A stretch of 6,413 nt of DNA from Mariprofundaceae bacterium (GCA_030950965.1 JAUZQP010000086.1:1-6413), one strand, 5' to 3'; counted from the first letter of the stretch, positions 1-5,891 are shown. Notes: generated by a model from the letters alone, not told the origin. Made by a program: numbers and translations.

Positions 1-144
1 AGATGTAAAATACGAGATAATTGATGTTGATAGTGTTTTCATATCCCATTGGGTAGCTATTTATTAATGAATTGTCAACCCCTCTTTGATGCAATCACCC
101 TGCGTGTTGAACGGGGTTTGATGGCAAGGATTTGAACTCAAGGG

Positions 145-249
145 TAGGGTGCGCTTGCGCACAACATGGCGTGGTAGAACCCATACACTTATTCATTTAT
201 CACACCTCTGCATGAGTTGTACCGCTGTGTGGTGCGCAAGCGCACCCTA
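145..249. repeat. MITE- or REP-pair-like element with 18-bp terminal inverted repeats
   Basis: TAGGGTGCGCTTGCGCAC (145-162) is the exact reverse complement of 232-249, with 69 bases between. The outer bases are TA on both sides, compatible with a TA target but not proof. Each arm is itself partly self-complementary (GCGCTTGCGC, GCGCAAGCGC). Next inwards, ACAACATG (161-168) partly matches CATGAGTTGT (211-220). It has no coding capacity. Confidence 0.7.
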
Positions 250-252
250 GGT

Positions 253-272
253 AACTCGCAATAAATAATCTA
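253..272. repeat. 20-bp box, exact inverted copy of 4751-4770
   Basis: Begins inside the motif GGTAACTCGCA (250-260) and runs on through an A/T-rich stretch to 272. The reverse complement is exact at 4751-4770. CTACGCTTCAC overlaps its right end (270-280) and recurs at 5820-5830, beside another palindrome. Confidence 0.75.
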
Positions 273-326
273 CGCTTCACCGTTGCAGCGCTCTTTTTGC
301 TCCGTCTTAAGCGGAAAGTCGTTTTT

Positions 327-1364
327 TTAGTGCGCGTTGCCTAAGGGCGAAGCGGAGGAATAGTCATCGTGCATAGGGGCTGTTTTAGCGTATTTATCCA
401 TTGTGACCTCTCTCTCAGAGTTGACTGTCCCCTTAGATACTGAAGATTTCTGCAAATTACTCAGTGGTGTGTGTAACCCATGAGGAAGTTCAATAGGGTC
501 ATTGAATGCTGGTTTTTTCTTACGGTGCACATTCGCCTGAGCGACCAACTTATTGATCCATTGTTCTAAGGCTTGATGCTGTAAGACATGAACGATCTCT
601 TCTTGTGCATCGGCGAATGATTGCATACGTCCCGCTTTACGTCCTTTTAAGACAATGATATGCCAGCCGCTTTTTGTTTGTACAGGCTTGCTAATTTGAC
701 CCTTATCTTTCATCGCAAATGCTACTTGCTCAAAGGCTTCTGCCATGACACCACGAGGGAACCAATTAAGATCTCCCCCTCGGGTATTGTTACTATCATC
801 CAAGGATTCTTTTATTGCCAGTTTAGAGAACAGCGCAGGCTTATGCTTGAGCAGGTCATAAACACGATCTGCCTCTTTTTTATTCAGTAACAAAATATGA
901 GCGGCATGAATTTGCTCAGGGATAGCAAAATCATCACGATGACTGTCGTAGTAAGTTTTCAGCGCAGCTTGGTCTGGTACGGACATTTGGTTTAAGTGCC
1001 GTGATTTTAAAGCATCAATTAAAATATTATCGCGTGCTTCGTGGATGCTTGTAGCGACATCGGGTTCAAGATCTAAACCTTGTGCCACAGCTTGTTGGCT
1101 CAGTACAGCGCGACGAATGAGAATTTCTTCCACTCGGTGTCGTATTTCAGGCATTTGTGACTGTTGCTGCAACGAGCTGGGCATGTATTGTAACTCTGCA
1201 TCGACTTCAGAATCTAAAATAACCTGTTTTCCCACCGTGGCTACGACGGGTAGATTTTTATTTTGATCCAGCGACAGACTAAATAGATCATCTTGATCAG
1301 AACAGCTATTAAGCCATACTAATGAGGGAAATAGTAGCCATAGAAAACGGTAAGAAAAAGGCAA
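327..1364 (-). CDS. Parvulin-type (PpiC/SurA/EpsD-like) peptidyl-prolyl cis-trans isomerase, predicted outer-membrane lipoprotein
   Basis: Predicted periplasmic foldase of 345 aa that isomerises X-Pro bonds or chaperones exported proteins. The N-terminus is a lipoprotein signal: basic start, hydrophobic stretch at residues 7-18, and lipobox LNSC at 18-21. Ser follows the lipidated Cys21, so outer-membrane sorting is expected by the +2 rule. Residues about 38-140 are a SurA_N-like helical region (VVATVGKQVI onward). Residues about 149-242 are one parvulin domain, with HAAHILLL (His153), RGGDLNWF (195-202) and GWHIIVLKGR (His235). Residues about 286-345 form a polar, low-complexity tail outside the domain. 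The start is TTG; it is preferred because AAGGAG lies six bases upstream and the signal peptide starts there. The last codons and stop fall in a sequence that also occurs as an intergenic repeat (331-346). EpsD-family relatives usually sit in exopolysaccharide clusters, but no such genes are visible here, so a general folding role is equally possible. The family is sure; the subfamily is not. Confidence 0.88.
   Translation of the reverse strand: MPFSYRFLWLLFPSLVWLNSCSDQDDLFSLSLDQNKNLPVVATVGKQVILDSEVDAELQYMPSSLQQQSQMPEIRHRVEEILIRRAVLSQQAVAQGLDLEPDVATSIHEARDNILIDALKSRHLNQMSVPDQAALKTYYDSHRDDFAIPEQIHAAHILLLNKKEADRVYDLLKHKPALFSKLAIKESLDDSNNTRGGDLNWFPRGVMAEAFEQVAFAMKDKGQISKPVQTKSGWHIIVLKGRKAGRMQSFADAQEEIVHVLQHQALEQWINKLVAQANVHRKKKPAFNDPIELPHGLHTPLSNLQKSSVSKGTVNSEREVTMDKYAKTAPMHDDYSSASPLGNAH
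331..346 (-). repeat. Repeat motif overlapping the 3' end of the parvulin gene
   Basis: The minus strand CCTTAGGCAACGCGCA matches plus-strand 4772-4787 at 14 of 16 positions; both differences are transitions. In the gene it encodes the C-terminal residues leading into the TAA stop. Confidence 0.55.
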
Positions 1365-1370
1365 AAAATA

Positions 1371-1376
1371 CTCCTT
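1371..1376 (-). promoter_or_regulatory. Ribosome binding site of the parvulin lipoprotein gene (supports a TTG start)
   Basis: The minus strand reads AAGGAG, then a six-base spacer (TATTTT), then TTG. This near-ideal Shine-Dalgarno sequence decides for the non-ATG start at 1364. No in-frame ATG precedes the lipobox. Confidence 0.8.
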
Positions 1377-1390
1377 GGAATAGTCAACCT

Positions 1391-1412
1391 GAATGATTCT
1401 TATGAGTCATTC
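1391..1412. repeat. Short dyad in the leader of the parvulin lipoprotein gene
   Basis: The arms GAATGATTC and GAGTCATTC surround a 4-base TTAT loop. This gives nine pairs with one T-G wobble as read on the plus strand, or one C-A mismatch in minus-strand RNA. It lies about 15 bases upstream of the AAGGAG site. There is no T-run behind it on the minus strand, so it is not a terminator. It could be an operator or a leader hairpin. Confidence 0.45.
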
Positions 1413-1533
1413 ACACCCCCCTCTGTTTTTCGCCCTCAAGGTGAAATCGCGCAGTTTACGCTTTAATAAACGAGCACTTTCAACGCAGGGAGAAGAAAAA
1501 ACAGTGGAGGAAGTGAATGATGACAGCTTCAGA

Positions 1534-2712
1534 CTATAAACGACCAATCAAAGGTAAATCACCGACCAATGGCTCCGCATAGTCTAACCATGCTTGGGTT
1601 ACATCATTGCCTTCGGCGTTGATGTATGCATCTTTCATTTCAGTGGCTTCGCGTGCCACACTGGACAACGGCGTACTGAAGTACTCGGAAGCATACGGCG
1701 TAGATGACAGACGACGGATGGCAATGGATGCAGGCTCAGCAGTATTAACGGCATGATTCACCGCAAACGCGCCTACTTCACGGGCTTCACGCGCATCGAC
1801 TTCGGATACCACCGAAGGGAAACTGCGTTGCAAATAGCCAAAGGTATCAGCGCGCACGCGCACAGTTTCGCCAGCGAAAGCAGCTTTAACGTGTGCTGCT
1901 AATGCATCGCCCAAGGCTCCCGTGCCAGAAAGCTGGATGTTACCATGGGAATCACGTTCACCGCTGCTAGCAATAGGGTTACCATCGGCATCGCCTACCC
2001 CTTCGGAAACAGCGACCACGCAACGACCATAACGTGCCATCACATTGCGCACATCTTGTTGGAAGCGTGCCACATCAAATACCCGCTCGGGCAGATAAAT
2101 CAAATGAGGGCCATCACTGTCACTTTGACGTGCTAAGGCAGCGGCAGCGGTCAAAAATCCCGCATGCCGACCCATCACTACGTTAATTTTCACGCCGCTT
2201 AACGCCGCATTATCACGATCATCACCCATGAATGCCAAGGCAACAAAGCGCGCTGCTGAAGCAAAACCTGGGCAATGGTCGGTGACTTTTAAATCATTGT
2301 CGATGGTTTTAGGAATGTGCATGGTGCAAAATTCATAATTCGCTTCACGCGCCATTTCTGCGATAATATAGGCTGTTTCCGCTGAGTCATTACCACCAAT
2401 ATAAAAGAAATAACGCACATGATGCTTGCGGAACACTTCAAACACGCGTTCACACTCTGCCTTACCTGGCTTTAAACGCACCGAACCCAGCGCGGCAGCA
2501 GGTGTAGCAGCCACGGCTTCTAATTGCGCCTCATCTTGCGTCGTTAGGTCGATGAAATCTTCATTCATAATACCTTGAAGGCCATGATGCGCCCCCAAGA
2601 TTTTTTCAATCGCATCGGCTTGGCGCGCAGCTAAAATTGCACCCACCAATGATTGATTAATCACCGCCGTTGGGCCACCAGACTGACCAATTACCATATT
2701 ACCTTTTAACAT
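1534..2712 (-). CDS. pfp: 6-phosphofructokinase, pyrophosphate-dependent type (PPi:fructose-6-phosphate 1-phosphotransferase)
   Basis: Cytoplasmic enzyme that phosphorylates fructose 6-phosphate to the 1,6-bisphosphate. In the PPi form the reaction is reversible and serves both glycolysis and gluconeogenesis. The 392 residues carry the family motifs in order: GQSGGPTAVIN at 9-19 (phosphate-binding loop), GGNDS at 106-110, PKTIDND at 134-140 (catalytic Asp138), MGRHAG at 180-185 (fructose 6-phosphate contact), EG at 237-238, and DTFGYLQRS at 289-297. Asp109 in GGND and Lys135 in PKTIDND are the residues that, from family knowledge, distinguish PPi-users from ATP-users (which have GGDGS and PGTIDND). 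The donor call rests on these two residues and is not measured. The ATG start has AGGAG six bases upstream. prfC ends 223 bp upstream and the parvulin gene starts 169 bp downstream, so shared transcription is possible but unproven. The gene looks intact. Confidence 0.93.
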   Translation of the reverse strand: MLKGNMVIGQSGGPTAVINQSLVGAILAARQADAIEKILGAHHGLQGIMNEDFIDLTTQDEAQLEAVAATPAAALGSVRLKPGKAECERVFEVFRKHHVRYFFYIGGNDSAETAYIIAEMAREANYEFCTMHIPKTIDNDLKVTDHCPGFASAARFVALAFMGDDRDNAALSGVKINVVMGRHAGFLTAAAALARQSDSDGPHLIYLPERVFDVARFQQDVRNVMARYGRCVVAVSEGVGDADGNPIASSGERDSHGNIQLSGTGALGDALAAHVKAAFAGETVRVRADTFGYLQRSFPSVVSEVDAREAREVGAFAVNHAVNTAEPASIAIRRLSSTPYASEYFSTPLSSVAREATEMKDAYINAEGNDVTQAWLDYAEPLVGDLPLIGRL

Positions 2713-2718
2713 CTTATT

Positions 2719-2723
2719 CTCCT
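2719..2723 (-). promoter_or_regulatory. Ribosome binding site of pfp
   Basis: The minus strand reads AGGAG, a six-base spacer AATAAG, then ATG at 2712. This is a standard strong Shine-Dalgarno site and confirms the pfp start. Confidence 0.8.
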
Positions 2724-2734
2724 AAAATTCATAA

Positions 2735-2763
2735 AATATCATACTTTACTTATAGTTGAGCAA
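2735..2763 (-). promoter_or_regulatory. Weak sigma70-like promoter candidate for pfp
   Basis: The minus strand has TTGCTC, a 17-base spacer, then GATATT, in an A/T-rich stretch about 22 bases upstream of the start codon. Only 3 of 6 bases (-35) and 4 of 6 bases (-10) match consensus. An overlapping TATGAT at 2738-2743 is an alternative -10 element. This is suggestive only. Confidence 0.25.
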
Positions 2764-2829
2764 TGATGACCGCGAACATGGATTCCCGTTTAAGGCGTAT
2801 AAAACATTCATCACCACCGCTGCTGCAAC

Positions 2830-2864
2830 GTAGGCATGATGCGACTACGGCTTATCATGCCTAC
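2830..2864. repeat. Perfect palindrome, 11-bp arms and 13-bp loop, between prfC and pfp
   Basis: GTAGGCATGAT (2830-2840) is the exact reverse complement of 2854-2864, around a 13-base loop. On the minus strand no T-run follows the stem, so it is not a typical intrinsic terminator for prfC. Arm length, loop length and the outer GTAGG...CCTAC bases are the same as in the palindrome at 5789-5823, although the inner bases differ. This points to a dispersed REP-like family. Confidence 0.7.
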
Positions 2865-2935
2865 AAAAACATCCCTACTTGCTATTGATGTCTTTAACCA
2901 GAATCATTCATCCCTACTGTTGATTCTCAAACAGA

Positions 2936-4519
2936 TCAAGCCAATTGTTCTCGTGTTTTGCGGAACTCAATCTCGGGCCATTGTTCGATGGTGTAGTTTA
3001 ACTTCCATTGACTGGGGGCCAAATAGGTCAAGCAACCATCAGCATCTTCTGCTAAATTCACTTCAAACTGTCGCCGAAAATCACTCAAACGCGCTTCGTT
3101 ATCGCAATGCACCCAGCGTGCTACTTTAAAATCCGTTCCCGTATATTCTGCATCTACACGGTATTCGGTGTTCAAACGTTCCACTGTAACATCAAACTGT
3201 AATACGCCGACGGCGCCAAGAATATAGTCCCCACCTAGCAGTGTGCGAAAGACCTGCACCGCCCCCTCTTCGGACAATTGAATTAAACCCTTATGCAGTT
3301 GTTTACGTTTCATCGGATCTTTCAAACGGACGCGCCGAAATAATTCAGGGGCAAAGTTGGGAATCCCTGTAAAGTTCAACACCTCTTTATCACTGAAGGT
3401 ATCGCCAATACGAATCGTACCGTGATTATGAATCCCGATGATGTCACCAGGCCATGCTTCTTCGATATGCGCCCGATCTTGCGCCATAAAAATGGTCGCG
3501 TTAGCAAGCTTAACATCTTTACCGATGCGGTGGTGACGCACCATCATGCCACGGCTGAACTTGCCCGAACAGATCCGAAAAAAAGCAATGCGGTCACGGT
3601 GAGCAGGATCCATATTGGCTTGGATTTTGAAGCAGAAGCCTGAAAAAGCCTTTTCACTGGGGTCAACCATGCGTTGCGTTGTCTCTCGTGGCGCTGGTGC
3701 AGGAGCAAATTCGACAAAAGCATCCAGTAGCTCACGCACACCAAAGTTATTGATCGCACTACCAAAAAACACAGGGGTCTGACTGCCAGAAAGAAAGTGC
3801 TCCATTTCAAACGGCGCTGCTGCACCCTCTAGCAATTCAATATCATCGCGCAGCTCATCCGCCTGCGAGCCTAACAGCTCATCAAGGCGAGGATCGTTCA
3901 AATCCTCAATGATGACTGCTTGATCGTCTTCGCCTTCTGTACCGGGGGTGAATAAATGCAGGGCTTTGCGGTAACGGTTGTAGACCCCTTTGAAGGCTTT
4001 GCCCATACCGATAGGCCAAGATAAGGGGGCACACTCAATCTGTAGCTTCTCTTCAATATCTGCCAATAGATCGAGCGGCTCTTGACCTTCACGATCCATT
4101 TTGTTGATGAAAGTGATAATCGGAGTGTTGCGCATACGACACACCTCCATCAATTTTTCAGTCTGTGTCTCCACACCTTTGGCTGAGTCAATCACCATCA
4201 TTGCCGAGTCCACAGCAGTCAATACACGGTAAGTGTCTTCCGAGAAATCCTGATGCCCAGGGGTATCCAGAAGGTTGATCTCAAAATCACGGTAGTTAAA
4301 CTTCATCACCGAGGAAGCCACCGAAATACCACGATCCTGTTCAATTTTCATCCAGTCACTGGTGGCATGACGGGTCGCTTTACGCGCTTTCACTGCCCCT
4401 GCCATTTGAATAGCACCGCCGAAGAGCAGCAGTTTTTCTGTCAGCGTGGTTTTACCCGCATCAGGATGAGATATAATACCAAACGTGCGTCGTTTTTCGA
4501 TTTCCGAACAATGAGTCAT
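2936..4519 (-). CDS. prfC: Peptide chain release factor 3 (RF3)
   Basis: Translational GTPase that removes RF1/RF2 from the ribosome after peptide release in the cytoplasm. The start chosen is ATG at 4519, giving 527 aa, close to the 529 aa of E. coli RF3. That start puts IEKRRTFGIISHPDAGKTT right after the N-terminus as in the family, with AGGGAAG nine bases upstream. A TTG at 4553-4555 would add 12 residues but lacks a ribosome binding site. GTPase motifs counted from the ATG: P-loop HPDAGKT at 18-24, RGISV at 63-67 (switch I), DTPGH at 85-89 (switch II) and NKMD at 139-142. The RF3-specific insert FGGAIQMAGAVKARK follows the P-loop. Beta-barrel and C-terminal domains follow to about residue 527, ending EFRKTREQLA. 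The gene is intact and sits alone between two repeat-bearing gaps. Confidence 0.97.
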   Translation of the reverse strand: MTHCSEIEKRRTFGIISHPDAGKTTLTEKLLLFGGAIQMAGAVKARKATRHATSDWMKIEQDRGISVASSVMKFNYRDFEINLLDTPGHQDFSEDTYRVLTAVDSAMMVIDSAKGVETQTEKLMEVCRMRNTPIITFINKMDREGQEPLDLLADIEEKLQIECAPLSWPIGMGKAFKGVYNRYRKALHLFTPGTEGEDDQAVIIEDLNDPRLDELLGSQADELRDDIELLEGAAAPFEMEHFLSGSQTPVFFGSAINNFGVRELLDAFVEFAPAPAPRETTQRMVDPSEKAFSGFCFKIQANMDPAHRDRIAFFRICSGKFSRGMMVRHHRIGKDVKLANATIFMAQDRAHIEEAWPGDIIGIHNHGTIRIGDTFSDKEVLNFTGIPNFAPELFRRVRLKDPMKRKQLHKGLIQLSEEGAVQVFRTLLGGDYILGAVGVLQFDVTVERLNTEYRVDAEYTGTDFKVARWVHCDNEARLSDFRRQFEVNLAEDADGCLTYLAPSQWKLNYTIEQWPEIEFRKTREQLA

Positions 4520-4528
4520 TGAAAAGGG

Positions 4529-4535
4529 CTTCCCT
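4529..4535 (-). promoter_or_regulatory. Ribosome binding site deciding the prfC start
   Basis: The minus strand reads AGGGAAG, then nine bases, then ATG at 4519. The in-frame TTG further upstream has no comparable site, so the shorter 527-aa protein is favoured. Confidence 0.6.
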
Positions 4536-4589
4536 GCGATAAATAGTCGCCGCAACTCTAAAACGATAATGAAGAATTCATAGCCTTAG

Positions 4590-4742
4590 CCTGAATTATT
4601 CATGAATCGTCGTGATGATTGCGTAGAACCTTTGTTTGCAACGGATGCCTTGTCGGAAGTAGCGTACCCATGGATACGCTCGACTGACAAGGCATCCGTT
4701 GCGGATAAAGGGGCAAGCAAGGGCGCGACAATATTGGTGAAT
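4590..4742. repeat. Dispersed repeat, copy 1 (carries an extra 80-bp palindromic block)
   Basis: Its left part, 4590-4623, and right part, 4704-4742, match the contiguous sequence 5883-5953. The core CGTGATGATTGCG is identical (4611-4623 and 5902-5914). The right 39 bases differ at four positions, all transitions. Copy 1 has 80 additional bases (4624-4703), ending in a second TTGCG that repeats 4619-4623. The 16 bases at 4590-4605 also recur inverted at 5848-5864 with one extra base. Confidence 0.8.
4629..4711. repeat. Large imperfect palindrome (83 bp) able to form a long hairpin
   Basis: A perfect 17-bp inverted repeat (4638-4654 with 4686-4702) extends outwards to 26 pairs (4629-4654 with 4686-4711) if G-U pairs are allowed. 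The three non-Watson-Crick positions are all G-U in plus-strand RNA. An inner dyad AGCGTA/TACGCT (4661-4666 with 4675-4680) caps it after an asymmetric internal loop. No T-run follows on either strand, so termination is not the obvious role. Confidence 0.8.
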
Positions 4743-4750
4743 AATTTTGG

Positions 4751-4770
4751 TAGATTATTTATTGCGAGTT
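4751..4770. repeat. 20-bp box, exact inverted copy of 253-272
   Basis: This stretch is the exact reverse complement of 253-272, about 4.5 kb away in the same window. In both places it joins the motif GGYAACTCGCA. A perfect 20-base match of mixed composition is not expected by chance in 6.4 kb. Confidence 0.75.
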
Positions 4771-4787
4771 GCCTTAGGTAACACGCA
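4763..4787. repeat. Imperfect palindrome made of two facing GGYAACNCGCA motifs
   Basis: TGCGAGTTGCC (4763-4773), a TTA spacer, then GGTAACACGCA (4777-4787). The arms pair at 9 of 11 positions. Further copies of the same 11-base motif are at 250-260 (plus) and 331-341 (minus, inside the parvulin gene). Confidence 0.6.
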
Positions 4788-4881
4788 ACCAATAATAGAC
4801 CAAGAAGGGGTAGGATTTTTGTATCTTCTTCAAGGCAGATACACGGCGCATAGCCCCGTTATGTCACGGTCTGAATTCAAG

Positions 4882-5700
4882 TCATCGGCGCAATTTTTGG
4901 CGCACTGACGCAGCAGAAACACCTGTCTCTCGCATAGCTTGCAACGCCGTCGAGGCAACGCGTTTAGCCAAGCGTTGCCCTTGATTATCTAGCAGTAAAG
5001 GGTGATGTGCATACAGTGGCGAAGGTAGGCTCAACAGCGCTTGTAATAGGCGGTGAATAGCCGTGCTAGGTAGTAAATCCATGCCGCGTATAATATGCGT
5101 AATCCCTTGTTCCGCATCGTCAACTACTACGCATAAATGGTAACTGTAACGAATGTCTTTGCGCCCAATAATGGGGTCAGCATTCAATTCATCCCATACA
5201 TGATGATACTGTTGTTGGTGATCTTGCCATGCCAAATCACTGGCTGTGCCATGCCGTGCTACAGCACAATTCAAGCGCATGGCATAACTCTTTTGAGCCA
5301 TCTGCCGCTGTCGTGCGCTGCTAGATAGTTGCGCACATGCTTGGGGGCATTGCCATCTTGATTCAACGGTACTGGGAGAATGAAGGGCAAAGTCACGGCG
5401 TGTACAGAAACATGGGTAGATCAAATCTTGCTGCTGTAACTCTTTTAAAACGTGCTCATAGACATGCAGTCGTGCACTTTGCAACGGTGCTTCATTCTGC
5501 CAGCTCATGCCCAGCCACGTTAAATCATCACGAATTGCCTGAATATAGGGGGGGCGACAACGGGTGTGGTCAATATCTTCGATACGCAACCACAACTGAG
5601 CCTGCTGCTGCTTAGCCCACTGCTCGCAATACAGGGCAGAATAGGCATTGCCCAGGTGCAGTAACCCCGTCGGGCTGGGAGCAAAGCGCGTGCGCAACAT
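4882..5700 (-). CDS. gluQ: Glutamyl-queuosine tRNA(Asp) synthetase (GluQRS)
   Basis: Truncated relative of glutamyl-tRNA synthetase. It activates glutamate and attaches it to queuosine in the anticodon of tRNA-Asp, in the cytoplasm. With ATG at 5700 it has 272 aa and no anticodon-binding domain. It shows RTRFAPSPTGLLHLGN with the HIGH-type motif HLGN at 15-18, RIEDID at 39-44, and a zinc-finger region with CFC at 97-99 and CPQAC at 118-122. The KMSK counterpart is degenerate: RLAK at 243-246. The ending (AMRETGVSAASVRQKL) is normal for the short form of the family, so the gene is not truncated, although E. coli YadB (308 aa) is longer. A TTG one codon upstream is also possible. No clear Shine-Dalgarno site is visible; instead a dyad and a five-codon ORF precede the start. 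Nothing next to it relates to queuosine synthesis. Confidence 0.95.
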   Translation of the reverse strand: MLRTRFAPSPTGLLHLGNAYSALYCEQWAKQQQAQLWLRIEDIDHTRCRPPYIQAIRDDLTWLGMSWQNEAPLQSARLHVYEHVLKELQQQDLIYPCFCTRRDFALHSPSTVESRWQCPQACAQLSSSARQRQMAQKSYAMRLNCAVARHGTASDLAWQDHQQQYHHVWDELNADPIIGRKDIRYSYHLCVVVDDAEQGITHIIRGMDLLPSTAIHRLLQALLSLPSPLYAHHPLLLDNQGQRLAKRVASTALQAMRETGVSAASVRQKLRR

Positions 5701-5713
5701 CAACGAGAAACGT

Positions 5714-5731
5714 GCATAATCTGTATTATGC
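5714..5731. promoter_or_regulatory. Perfect dyad just upstream of gluQ (operator or leader hairpin)
   Basis: GCATAAT (5714-5720) and ATTATGC (5725-5731) are exact reverse complements around CTGT. The dyad ends 13 bases before the gluQ ATG. In mRNA it would be a 7-bp hairpin where a ribosome binding site would lie; on DNA it could be a small operator. Its CATAAT also resembles a -10 element, but no -35 element sits at proper spacing. Confidence 0.5.
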
Positions 5732-5787
5732 CTAAATCCCCGGGTAAATACGACATGTAAAAATATAACTTCCCTTAATTATCAGCA

Positions 5788-5824
5788 CGTAGGTTGGGTA
5801 GAGCGAAGCGAAACCCAACCTACG
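5788..5824. repeat. REP-like palindrome upstream of gluQ (GTAGGTTGGGT arms)
   Basis: GTAGGTTGGGT (5789-5799) and ACCCAACCTAC (5813-5823) pair perfectly around a 13-base loop, AGAGCGAAGCGAA; an outer C-G pair extends the stem to 12. Such GTAGGTTGGGT...ACCCAACCTAC palindromes are, as I recall, recurrent in genomes of several gammaproteobacteria. The geometry is the same as 2830-2864. CTACGCTTCAC at its right edge (5820-5830) recurs at 270-280. Confidence 0.75.
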
Positions 5825-5859
5825 CTTCACTGTTCTTATGGCATTGCTCATGTAATAAT

Positions 5860-5891
5860 TCAGGATCAATATCAAACCGTATCCTGATATT
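5860..5891. repeat. Two interlocking inverted repeats at the left edge of repeat copy 2
   Basis: TCAGGAT (5860-5866) pairs with ATCCTGA (5881-5887). Offset from it, AATATCA (5868-5874) pairs with TGATATT (5885-5891). The two hairpins share 5885-5887 and so exclude each other. No T-run follows. Confidence 0.45.

Larger units (their letters stand above)
1..326. other. Gene-free left end of the window (326 bp)
   Basis: No coding sequence or RNA gene is supported on either strand. Bases 1-144 show nothing beyond a 6-bp dyad (AACCCC/GGGGTT). Bases 145-249 are an inverted-repeat element. Bases 250-284 carry the GGTAACTCGCA motif, the 20-bp box and CTACGCTTCAC, all found elsewhere in the window. 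Bases 285-326 have a 4-bp stem and a T-run (322-328) but no convincing terminator. Confidence 0.65.
4520..4881. other. Gene-free gap of 362 bp between gluQ and prfC, filled with repeats
   Basis: No convincing coding sequence lies here. The gap holds a dispersed repeat (4590-4742) containing a large palindrome (4629-4711), and the motif pair at 4763-4787 with the 20-bp box 4751-4770. About 90 bp after this (4790-4881) show nothing beyond a 6-bp dyad: GTATCT at 4820-4825 and its complement about ten bases on. The prfC leader lies in 4520-4589, and no good promoter could be read there. Confidence 0.7.

Noticed and set aside
119..140. tRNA-like piece: the minus strand carries GTTCAAATCC, like a T-loop
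   Set aside because: The flanking bases do not form a T-stem, and no acceptor, anticodon or D arm can be built around it.
300..328. Possible intrinsic terminator with T-run at 322-328
   Set aside because: The only stem (TCCG/CGGA) has four pairs and is separated from the T-run. The T-run is on the plus strand, whereas the adjacent gene is on the minus strand.
1413..1533. Promoter for the parvulin gene in the gap after pfp (TTGAAA at -35)
   Set aside because: At 17-base spacing the -10 position reads CGTAAA, only 3 of 6 matches; no convincing alternative was found.
2870..2926. Direct repeat CATCCCTACT (2870-2879 and 2909-2918) and a 6-bp dyad (2901-2906 with 2921-2926) after prfC
   Set aside because: Ten bases twice and a weak stem without a T-run are too little to assign a terminator or binding site.
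3544..4092. Other open frames inside prfC on the minus strand (3544-3825, 3898-4092)
   Set aside because: They are out-of-frame shadows of the well-supported RF3 coding sequence.
4590..4742. Retron-type or CRISPR-type non-coding RNA
   Set aside because: There is no reverse transcriptase or cas gene in the window and no regular direct-repeat/spacer pattern.
4586..4792. Minus-strand open frame of 68 codons between gluQ and prfC
   Set aside because: It starts with TTG without a ribosome binding site and runs through the large palindrome and dispersed repeat. Between the two repeat copies, substitutions in this frame change residues as often as not.
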